From positions 1-53,650 of the forward strand of contig CAJFRV010000006.1 of the NCBI GenBank assembly GCA_904419495.1: DNA of 53,650 bases. The letters run 5' to 3'. This DNA comes from an uncultured Clostridia bacterium (GTDB lineage: Bacteria > Bacillota > Clostridia > TANB77 > CAG-508). The notes beneath the pieces were generated by a model that was not told the origin of the DNA, did not search any database, and was given only the letters and a program-made list of their open reading frames with translations. The position numbers and the translations under genes were made by a program. This document shows, one piece after another, positions 1 through 6,464 of this stretch (the first letter of the stretch is position 1; every line of letters begins with the position of its first letter).

Positions 1-1
1 C

Positions 2-166
2 CAGATATGGTTTGCAGAAAAAGATCCAAAGAAAGGGGCTACTGATTTATATCCTCTTGATGACTTTTCAGTTAGAAAAAATGAGAATATCCAAAAAGGG
101 TATTTAAATGGAAGATATGGAGCGATTCCTTTTGTAGCTACAGGTGATAGCTTATGGGAAGATTAG
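2..166 (+). CDS. RloA-like AAA ATPase, C-terminal end only (partial)
   Basis: An open frame runs in from the left edge for 54 residues and stops at 164-166. The visible tail (QIWFAEKD at the start, a Y-P-L-D-D-F block, then G-R-Y-G-A-I-P-F) is what I know from the C-terminus of RloA/AAA15-type ABC ATPases. The next gene, rloB-like, starts 13 nt before this stop, so the two are translationally coupled. Known family role: RloA ATPases pair with RloB in abortive-infection-type phage defence. The ATPase motifs lie outside the window, so the call rests on this tail and on its partner. Confidence 0.7.
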   Translation, partial: QIWFAEKDPKKGATDLYPLDDFSVRKNENIQKGYLNGRYGAIPFVATGDSLWED

Positions 167-780
167 AAAGTTTTAAGCAAAGAGGAAGAAATCGACAGAA
201 TAGGAAGAGAAGACCTATTATTGTAATAGGTTGTGAAGGAAATAATAAAACAGAAGAGATTTATTTTAAAAATTTTAATAGTAGAAAATGTATTATAAAA
301 TTTTCTACTGGAAATAGCACAGATCCAGTTGGAATTGGCAGTGATTTATTAAATTTTATAGATAAAGAAATTGGAAGAGAAGATGATGATAAGTATTATG
401 TGGTTTTAGATACGGATGTAAATCAAAATAAACAAGATCAAATTGATAAAGCTAAGAAGCTAGCTATGGATAATGGAGTTGAATTTATAACTTCAACTCC
501 AACATTTGAATATTGGTATAGACTACATTTGGGATATACAACAAAGGTATATCATTCAAGTGAAGAAGTTCAAAATGATATAAAAGATAAAATAAAAGGC
601 TATACAAAAAGTATGAATACATATCCTGTTTTAAGAGAGAAAACAGATAATGCTATAAAAAATGCTAAAAAAGTTGAAAAGCATCATTTAGATTTAGGAC
701 AAGCCTTAGATAATGAAAATTGCAATCCTTATACAGCAGCATATAAAGTTGTAGAAGAATTAATAAAAAGAAATATTTGA
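154..780 (+). CDS. RloB-like protein (Toprim-like partner of RloA)
   Basis: This 208-aa protein begins with a basic stretch (KQRGRNRQNRKRRP), then a beta-strand and the motif VIGCEGNNKTEEIYF, matching the C-E-G-x-x-T-E-x-x-Y-F signature of RloB. A second acidic motif, VVLDTD (residues about 83-88), fits the D-x-D of a Toprim-like nuclease fold. The T-P-T-F-E-Y-W block (about 114-120) is also typical of RloB. It overlaps the upstream ATPase tail by 13 nt, so the two form an operon. Family knowledge: RloA/RloB resemble AbiL and other ATPase-Toprim defence pairs, with the ATPase sensing and RloB as the putative effector. Function here is inferred. Confidence 0.8.
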   Translation: MGRLESFKQRGRNRQNRKRRPIIVIGCEGNNKTEEIYFKNFNSRKCIIKFSTGNSTDPVGIGSDLLNFIDKEIGREDDDKYYVVLDTDVNQNKQDQIDKAKKLAMDNGVEFITSTPTFEYWYRLHLGYTTKVYHSSEEVQNDIKDKIKGYTKSMNTYPVLREKTDNAIKNAKKVEKHHLDLGQALDNENCNPYTAAYKVVEELIKRNI

Positions 781-911
781 AAAAAATGAAAAGCAAAGTA
801 TGAAAGTAATTTTTAAATTACTGGATTATTTTGTTTTTTTATATTTAACGACAAGGTTCGACAAAAAAAATCAAAACAAATATGTTATAAGTAACAGAGG
901 AGATGAAATAT

Positions 912-1283
912 ATGGACTATGCAATAATAGAAAAGTTGAAAAAATTAAGAAAAAGTAAAAAAATTACACAAGAACAGTTGGCTGAGAAATTAGATATAAG
1001 TCGTTCAAAGGTTTCGAGTTGGGAAACAAACAGAAGAGATATGAGTATAACAGAAGCAATAAAATTGGCTAATATATATGAAGTCAGTTTAGATAATTTA
1101 TTTGAAATAAACAAAATTACAGAAGAAGAATATGTGAAAATATCTAACAAATTTTTAAAAGATAAAAATATTACTCTTGAAGAAAAAGTTAAAATTATAG
1201 AATTGCTTCGAGAATGTTTGAAGAAAAATAATATTAATGAATTTTATGAAAATTACAAAATGACACAAAATGCGACAAAATAG
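912..1283 (+). CDS. XRE-family transcriptional regulator
   Basis: The N-terminal 60 residues form a Cro/C1 helix-turn-helix (IIEKLKKLRKSKKITQEQLA, then SRSKVSSWE and LANIYEVSLDNLF). A helical, lysine-rich C-terminal tail of about 50 residues follows. An in-frame ATG exists at 903, but it sits almost on the purine-rich ribosome site AGAGGAGA (895-902). The ATG at 912 is spaced about 9 nt from it and is the better start. It lies between RloAB and the TIR cluster and probably controls one of them. A TGTCGAA-like heptamer (reverse strand, 857-863) lies in its upstream region. Target unknown. Confidence 0.85.
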   Translation: MDYAIIEKLKKLRKSKKITQEQLAEKLDISRSKVSSWETNRRDMSITEAIKLANIYEVSLDNLFEINKITEEEYVKISNKFLKDKNITLEEKVKIIELLRECLKKNNINEFYENYKMTQNATK

Positions 1284-1309
1284 GTTTAAAATATCTGTTT
1301 TGTCGCATT
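1269..1309 (+). terminator. Hairpin overlapping the stop codon of the XRE gene
   Basis: AATGCGACAAAA (1269-1280) pairs perfectly with TTTTGTCGCATT (1298-1309). The stop codon TAG lies in the loop. A short T-rich run follows. It probably ends the XRE transcript before the next unit. Confidence 0.7.
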
Positions 1310-1375
1310 TGTGATATGTAAAATTAAAAAGATAAATGATATAATAAATAAGGTAGTTACGCAAGGAGGAATATA

Positions 1376-1798
1376 GTGGTGGAGGAACAATCAAATAAAA
1401 TTGGACACTTAAATATGATTCAAGAAATAATTAACAGAATGGGAAATAATTCATTTTCATTAAAGCAATGGGCAGTTGGAATAATGATTGCTATATATGC
1501 TTTTGCAGGAGAAAATTCTCATAAGGCCGTAGTAGTAACGATAATTCCATTGGTAGTTTTTTGGATATTAGATTCATATTACTTAATGATTGAACGTAAA
1601 TTTAGAGGTTTATACGATGAAGTAAGAAAAAAAGAAGAAAAAATCATTGACTTTAATATGAATTTTAATTCAATAAAAGTAAATATGAGTAATATAAGTA
1701 ACTATTGTTTACTTAAAGTGGCATTTTCAAAAACAATATTTCCATTTTATCTAGTATGTTTTGTAACTACATTAATAATTTATTTTATAAAATTTTAG
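1376..1798 (+). CDS. Small membrane protein with three predicted TM helices, partner of TIR-like protein
   Basis: This 140-aa protein starts at GTG, 5 nt after a perfect AAGGAGGA site (1363-1370). Hydrophobic segments lie at about residues 32-47 and 50-72, followed by a charged helical stretch (ERKFRGLYDEVRKKEEK) and a third hydrophobic segment at about 118-138. No catalytic motif is visible. The TIR-like gene starts 9 nt after its stop, so they are co-transcribed. The layout (2 TM, cytosolic helix, 1 TM) resembles membrane effectors of bacterial defence systems such as SLATT-type proteins. The inferred role is a membrane-disrupting effector activated by the TIR product. Confidence 0.7.
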   Translation: MVEEQSNKIGHLNMIQEIINRMGNNSFSLKQWAVGIMIAIYAFAGENSHKAVVVTIIPLVVFWILDSYYLMIERKFRGLYDEVRKKEEKIIDFNMNFNSIKVNMSNISNYCLLKVAFSKTIFPFYLVCFVTTLIIYFIKF

Positions 1799-1807
1799 GA
1801 GGTAATT

Positions 1808-2299
1808 ATGAAGAGACAAGTATTTTATAGTTTTCATTTTAAAAATGATTGTTGGAGAACAAGTCAAGTTAGGAACATAGGAGCTATTGATGGCAATAAA
1901 CCTGTTTCAGAAAATGAATGGGAAGAAGTAAAAAGAAAGGGTGATGATAATATAAAAAAATGGATAGATGACCAACTAAAATATAGAAGTTGTACAATAG
2001 TTTTAATAGGTGAAGAAACAGCAGAAAGAAAATGGGTAAAATATGAAATTAAAAAGAGTTGGGAAGATGGAAAAGGTGTATTAGGAATTTATATACATAA
2101 TTTAAAAAATCAAGATGGAGAAAGAAGTAAAAAAGGTAAAAATCCGTTTGAACAATTCTCTTTTGAAACTGGAGACAAATTATCTAGCAAAATAAAAGTG
2201 TATGATCCGCCATATGGATCTGATAGTAAAGCAAATTATAACTACATTGCTGAAAATATAGAAGATTGGATAGAAACAGCAATTAATGATAGAAAATAA
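1808..2299 (+). CDS. MTH538/DUF1863 TIR-like domain protein
   Basis: The 163-aa protein opens RQVFYSFHFKNDCWRTSQVRN, the conserved N-terminus of MTH538 TIR-like (ThsB-like) proteins, with the expected beta-strand then the WR and RN positions. Further family marks are IKKWIDDQL, the strand SCTIVLIGEETAERKWVKYEI and the KGVLGIYIHN strand. It sits between a membrane protein (9 nt upstream) and a 46-aa zinc ribbon (19 nt downstream). Known relatives include ThsB of Thoeris, which makes an NAD-derived signal on infection, and stand-alone TIR proteins next to TM proteins. Here a signal-producing or sensor role in phage defence is inferred; no ThsA is present. Confidence 0.85.
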   Translation: MKRQVFYSFHFKNDCWRTSQVRNIGAIDGNKPVSENEWEEVKRKGDDNIKKWIDDQLKYRSCTIVLIGEETAERKWVKYEIKKSWEDGKGVLGIYIHNLKNQDGERSKKGKNPFEQFSFETGDKLSSKIKVYDPPYGSDSKANYNYIAENIEDWIETAINDRK

Positions 2300-2318
2300 A
2301 AGAAAGAGGTGATAAATA

Positions 2319-2459
2319 ATGTATACTACAGGTGAAAAACCAGGAAAAGGCGAATACTATTGCACAAAGTGTGGTCAAAATGTAACATTAGATGATAATA
2401 CTGATACTTTACCACCATGCCCAAAGTGTTCTAATACTACATATAGAAAAGGAAATTAA
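2319..2459 (+). CDS. 46-aa zinc-ribbon protein
   Basis: Starts at ATG 2319 after AGAGGTGAT (spacing about 7). The peptide has two Cys pairs, C16-T-K-C19 and C39-P-K-C42, in the context GEYYCTKCGQNVTLDD and LPPCPKCSN. This is a rubredoxin-like zinc ribbon. It is the last gene of the TM/TIR unit, directly before a terminator, so probably part of the same system, perhaps binding nucleic acid or the TIR protein. Its function is not known to me; the fold call rests on the cysteine spacing. Confidence 0.8.
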   Translation: MYTTGEKPGKGEYYCTKCGQNVTLDDNTDTLPPCPKCSNTTYRKGN

Positions 2460-2463
2460 AGAT

Positions 2464-2490
2464 AAAAGGCGAGGAATAAACTCGCTTTTT
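2464..2490 (+). terminator. Rho-independent terminator of the TIR unit
   Basis: GCGAG (2469-2473) pairs with CTCGC (2481-2485), extended by A/T pairs, and is followed by TTTTT. It lies 5 nt after the zinc-ribbon stop. Confidence 0.8.
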
Positions 2491-2499
2491 ATTATTCAA

Positions 2500-2739
2500 T
2501 TAAAAAATTACTAAGTAACTTAATTCCATTACTAAAATGGGTGATATGAAGATATTCTGTTCTAATAAATACAACGATTTAATAGTTTTTTTAAAATCAT
2601 TGCTAACATCAGAAACATAATCAGAATCTTTTTCTGGAATAATATCAAGAAATCTTTTACACAAAGTATCGTAATTAATGGGATGTTTTCTATCTTCTTC
2701 AGTTAAATTAATTTCTAATTTTTCAAAACTAAACTTAAT
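2500..2739 (-). pseudogene. Degraded coding remnant, function unknown
   Basis: On the minus strand an open segment of 79 codons reads FSFEKLEINLTEEDRKHPIN near its start and ...DSDYVSDVSNDFKKT... further on, then stops. It has protein-like composition but no start codon, and a TGA sits directly before it. It is probably the tail of a gene broken by the integration or deletion event that also left the tRNA fragment nearby. I cannot assign a family. Confidence 0.35.
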
Positions 2740-2842
2740 TCAATCCTTCAATAACTCATTTTCCTTATTATTTCATTCATATTATAAAAACATCAAAACA
2801 TTTTCTATTCATAATCAAATCTCTATAAATTTATTAAAATAA

Positions 2843-2923
2843 TTGGGCTCAAAATGGGCACACAACTGACCAAAAATGAACCAAAATCACATAAATTTAC
2901 AAAGTTAAAAAATTGGGCACACC
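2843..2923. repeat. GGGCACAC direct repeats next to a tRNA-like att remnant
   Basis: TGGGCACACA (about 2855-2864) and TGGGCACACC (2914-2923) are near-identical direct repeats, with a weaker TTGGGCTC copy at about 2843. Repeats of this kind near a tRNA 3' half resemble arm-type integrase binding sites of an excised or decayed element. Otherwise 2740-3260 holds no convincing gene. Confidence 0.4.
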
Positions 2924-2974
2924 AAATATACCAATGAATACAGTTCAAAACCAGATTTACCAATACTTTGCTAG

Positions 2975-3022
2975 CTTTACTCATAACCCGAAGGTCATAA
3001 GCTCAAACATTATACCAGCAAG
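2975..3022 (+). pseudogene. tRNA-Met(CAT) 3' half, attachment-site remnant
   Basis: From the anticodon loop onward the sequence reads CTCATAACCCGAAGG, then TCATAAG and ATTATACCAGCAA, which is the 3' half of an elongator tRNA-Met (anticodon CAT). The 5' half is missing: there is no D-arm, and the left side of the anticodon stem does not pair with CCCGAAG. Tyrosine recombinases often use the anticodon-to-3'-end segment as their core, so this looks like an old att site bounding the defence genes. Confidence 0.6.
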
Positions 3023-3262
3023 CAAAATTTATAATAAAAAATTAGAAAAAGTATCGAAAAAACAAATATTAAAAAATAAAAAATAGAATAAATAATAAAA
3101 GAGCTAATAATAATTTGTTGTAAGAACATTTTATGATATAAAATATAATAAATTTTTGTGATTTTACAAAGGAATACATGGAAAATATAAGCCATCTGTA
3201 AAATAGGGAGTAGAAAAGTAGAGGTTTTTTATTTATTAGCACATGAATATATATTTATTTTG

Positions 3263-3472
3263 TTAAATGTTATAAAATAGATCTTTAATTTGAATACCAA
3301 GAGTTTTGCATATTTTTTCACAAGTTTCTATAGTAATACTGTGTTCTCCACGTTCTATTCTGCCGTAATAAGCTCGGCTTATCTGACATTCTTCAGCAAA
3401 ATCAATTTGAGTATATCCTTGTTTTTCCCTAAAATTTCTAATATTTAAACCTATTTTTTCATTTATATTCAT
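3263..3472 (-). CDS. XRE-family repressor (69 aa)
   Basis: The whole protein is one Cro/C1 helix-turn-helix (IGLNIRNFREKQGYTQIDFA, ISRAYYGRIERGEHSI, ICKTLGIQIKDLF). The start lies downstream of an AGGAG site. A perfect 16-bp palindrome lies 24 bp upstream of the start and between this gene and the divergent AIPR-like gene. It therefore probably represses itself and perhaps its neighbour. Confidence 0.85.
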   Translation of the reverse strand: MNINEKIGLNIRNFREKQGYTQIDFAEECQISRAYYGRIERGEHSITIETCEKICKTLGIQIKDLFYNI

Positions 3473-3495
3473 AAATTTCTCCTTTTCTACATTAT

Positions 3496-3511
3496 ACGCT
3501 ATATATAGCGT
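3496..3511. promoter_or_regulatory. Perfect 16-bp palindromic operator ACGCTATATATAGCGT
   Basis: ACGCTATATATAGCGT is identical to its own reverse complement. It lies in the 136-bp intergenic space between the small XRE repressor and the divergent AIPR-like gene, close to the repressor start. Such dyads are typical binding sites of Cro/C1 dimers. Confidence 0.65.
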
Positions 3512-3608
3512 TTACATCAAGAGATTTTGATGATAAAATCTAAAATGAATGACAATGGATATTGTGTATTCAAAATAAAGATCACTTGATTGTGAGAAGG
3601 AGGAAAAT

Positions 3609-4790
3609 ATGAAAGTTTTAAATTTTAAAACAAAATCTTTTAGGAAGGTTCCAAATCCATTTTATAATTCTGATAATTTAATAAATAATTCAGAAATGTA
3701 TATAATGATTTGTGATGTGAAAGATATTCCAAAAGATATTCCAATGGAAACAAATCCAAGAGAACAAAAATTAAACACAGCAGTGGCGAAGAAAATAAGG
3801 GCATCACTAAGCAATGAAAGGAGCAATAATTTTTATTTACTGAATAGAGGATTAACAATATCTGCTAAATCTATTAAGTATGACAATAAGAATGATTTAG
3901 CAACTATAGAATTTGAAGATTATGATGTACATGGAGATATTGATGGGGGACATACATATAAAATAATTCTTGAAGAACAAGAAAATTTGGATTACGGAGA
4001 ACAATTTGTAAAAATAGAGGTTTTAACAGGCGTAGAAGATATATTTCAAGAATTGGCAGCCGCAAGAAATACATCTGTTCAAGTGCAAGATAAATCAATT
4101 GCAGAATTAGAAAATAGGTTTGATATAATAAAAAAATCAATTGAAAATGAACCATATTTAAATAATATATATTTTAAAGAAAATGAAAATGGAGATATTG
4201 ATGTTGCAGATATAATAGCAATATTAAACCTATTTAATGTTGACAAATATCCTAACAAGAATGAAAATCCAATAATTTCTTATACTGGAAAAGGTCAATG
4301 TATTAAAAATTATATTAATACACATAAAGAATATGGAGATACTTTGAAAAATCCATATGCCAAAATGAGTCATATAATTCCTGATATTTTCAAATTATAC
4401 GATCATTTGGAAAAAAATATGAGAAAATTTTATAGTAATGGAGTATCTAATAGAAAATATGGATTAATAACAGGAATAACTACAAGGAAAGATGGAAAAG
4501 AAGCTTTTAAAACTAAATTTTATAGAGAAAATATAGATTATTTAAGTCCTAATGGTTTTATATATCCAATTTTAGGAGCACTTAGAGCATTAGTGAAAGA
4601 AAATAAAAGTGGATATTATGAATGGAAAAAAAATCCAATAGAAGTAATGGATAAGATAGGACCAGAACTAGTATCTAATACAATAAATATGAGTAGGGAA
4701 TTAGGAAATAATCCAAATGCAACAGGAAAAAATAAAACACTTTGGATGAATTTATATATGATTGTTTGTATGGAATTAGTGGAAATATAA
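3609..4790 (+). CDS. AIPR-like (abortive phage infection) protein
   Basis: This 393-aa protein has a strong AGGAGG site 6 nt before the start. The middle of the N-terminal half has NFYLLNRGLTISAKSI, then a strand-rich stretch and DIDGGHTYKII. These match the N-x-G-(I/L)-T-I and (N/D)-G-G-(Q/H)-T signatures of the AIPR/DGQHR-like fold. Next comes VLTGVED and FQELAAARNTSVQVQDKSIAEL, also typical (x-x-R-N-T-S-x-x-V-x). Family knowledge: AIPR proteins occur in abortive infection and DNA-modification-linked defence. The divergent XRE gene and palindrome suggest controlled expression. It is shorter than many AIPR proteins (500-700 aa). Confidence 0.7.
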   Translation: MKVLNFKTKSFRKVPNPFYNSDNLINNSEMYIMICDVKDIPKDIPMETNPREQKLNTAVAKKIRASLSNERSNNFYLLNRGLTISAKSIKYDNKNDLATIEFEDYDVHGDIDGGHTYKIILEEQENLDYGEQFVKIEVLTGVEDIFQELAAARNTSVQVQDKSIAELENRFDIIKKSIENEPYLNNIYFKENENGDIDVADIIAILNLFNVDKYPNKNENPIISYTGKGQCIKNYINTHKEYGDTLKNPYAKMSHIIPDIFKLYDHLEKNMRKFYSNGVSNRKYGLITGITTRKDGKEAFKTKFYRENIDYLSPNGFIYPILGALRALVKENKSGYYEWKKNPIEVMDKIGPELVSNTINMSRELGNNPNATGKNKTLWMNLYMIVCMELVEI

Positions 4791-5185
4791 AAGAAGATGT
4801 AGAACATTACATTTAAAATCAGAAGATATACAAGAATAGTGATATATATAAGGAAAAAATCCCAAAAGCTTGTGAAGTATATGTGGAATTTTAATGATAT
4901 CTTTACAATTATTTCGTATGTGCATATTTGCTGGAAACTATTGTGAATTAAGTGCTATTAAAGAAATAAAACAAATACTGAATAAGAACTAGGTTAGATT
5001 AATTTCTAGTCTAGTTCTTTTTGTATTATGAATAGTTTATTCGCAAAGAGAAATAAAAATATTTTAAATACTGAAAAATAAATAGAAAATATAGAAAAAA
5101 TAATCATATTGATAATTACCAATATTTATGCTAACATGAAATATGTAAGAACAATACTGAAAAGATCCAATAGGAGAGCAAAGGA
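4791..5185. other. Intergenic region before the DUF262 pair
   Basis: This holds the terminator at 4984-5022. A 32-codon open frame at 4894-4992 (starts MISLQLFRMCIF) has no ribosome site and ends inside the terminator stem; I do not call it a gene. The rest is AT-rich, with a purine-rich GGAGAGCAAAGG site just before the start at 5186. Confidence 0.4.
4984..5022 (+). terminator. Terminator downstream of the AIPR-like gene
   Basis: AAGAACTAG (4984-4992) pairs with CTAGTTCTT (5011-5019) and is followed by T residues. It is about 190 bp past the AIPR stop. Confidence 0.7.
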
Positions 5186-6463
5186 ATGAAAAATTTAAAA
5201 AAATATCAAATATTAAATATTAATAACCTACTCGAAACAAATTTAAGAATTCCTATATATCAAAGAGCATATAAATGGAAAATAAAGAACATTTCAGACT
5301 TATTAAACGATATAGAAGAAGCAATCACAAAATTAGAAAAATATGACAATTATAAATATAGAATTGGAACTATTATACTTCATAACAATGACAATAAATA
5401 TGATATAGTTGATGGTCAACAAAGAATCATTTCTTTGCTACTAATTAAAACTTATTTAGATAAAAAGGCAAATAATTCATTATTGAATACATTTATTAAT
5501 ACAAAAACTACAAAAAATAATATACTTAATAATTATAGATATATTCAAGAATATTTTTCATCTAAAGATAAGGAGTATAAAGAAAAAGTAACAAAAGCTT
5601 TTTCTAAAATTCTTGAAGTAGTAGTTCTTGTAGTTGATGAACTATCAGAAGCTTTCCAATTATTTGATTCTCAAAATACAAGAGGGAAAGAATTAGAACC
5701 ACATGATTTGCTTAAAGCATATCATTTGAGAAAAATGCATGAAAATAGAAAACAAATGGAATTGTCAGTAAAAAAATGGGAAAATATAAAACCTGCCCAA
5801 ATAAAAGATTTATTTAACAATTATTTATTTCCGATTTATAACTGGTCTCATAATAAAAAAACACGTGAATTTACAGTTAAAGAAATTGATTTGTACAAAG
5901 GAATAGATGAAAACTGGGAATATCCGTATGTAAAAATAGTAAAAAAAGTAATGCCATATTTTCAGATATATGGAACGTTTACATCAGGACGTAATTTTTT
6001 TGAAATGGTCGATTATTATCTAGAATTAAAAGATTTTGTAATTGAAGAGGTTTATAAAATAATTTATAGTTTTAATGGAAATGCAGAAAAAATTTTAAAA
6101 TACAATAATCATTCTATAGGATATAAATATGCAAGACAATTGTTTGAATGTGCTTTTTTATGTTATTACGACAGATTTGAAAATTTTAATATACAGGCAA
6201 TTAAAAAGATATTTTCATGGGCTTTTATGATAAGAATCGATATGGAAATGTTAAATTTTAGTACTATAAATAGATATGCTATCGGAATGGACGATATATT
6301 ATATTCTAACTCACTTGCAATGTTTTCTACTATTATTAATACTAGAAAACATACAGATATTTGTAACTTACCAATCAATATTTCAAGAAATCCAGATGAA
6401 GCTAAGAATGCAAAATGGAATGATTTGTATAAATTAATAAAAGATATAAATGAGGTATCATAA
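5186..6463 (+). CDS. DUF262 (GmrS-like) protein
   Basis: This 425-aa protein carries the DUF262 signatures near its N-terminus: LRIPIYQRAYKWK (about residues 20-32) and YDIVDGQQRIISLLLIK (about 72-88). The DGQQR motif is the ParB-like NTP-binding site of GmrS. Later SQNTRGKELEPHDLLKAY matches the conserved N-T-R-G-x-x-L-x-x-x-D-L-L-K block. No HNH/DUF1524 part is visible at the C-terminus. The next gene, which has both domains, starts 1 nt after its stop, so they form a pair. Family knowledge: GmrSD-type proteins restrict phages with modified DNA. Confidence 0.85.
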   Translation: MKNLKKYQILNINNLLETNLRIPIYQRAYKWKIKNISDLLNDIEEAITKLEKYDNYKYRIGTIILHNNDNKYDIVDGQQRIISLLLIKTYLDKKANNSLLNTFINTKTTKNNILNNYRYIQEYFSSKDKEYKEKVTKAFSKILEVVVLVVDELSEAFQLFDSQNTRGKELEPHDLLKAYHLRKMHENRKQMELSVKKWENIKPAQIKDLFNNYLFPIYNWSHNKKTREFTVKEIDLYKGIDENWEYPYVKIVKKVMPYFQIYGTFTSGRNFFEMVDYYLELKDFVIEEVYKIIYSFNGNAEKILKYNNHSIGYKYARQLFECAFLCYYDRFENFNIQAIKKIFSWAFMIRIDMEMLNFSTINRYAIGMDDILYSNSLAMFSTIINTRKHTDICNLPINISRNPDEAKNAKWNDLYKLIKDINEVS

Positions 6464-6464
6464 C

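Noticed and set aside
3010..3195. Minus-strand 61-codon hydrophobic frame
   Set aside because: Low-complexity Ile/Phe/Tyr translation of AT-rich DNA, no ribosome site, overlapping the tRNA remnant.
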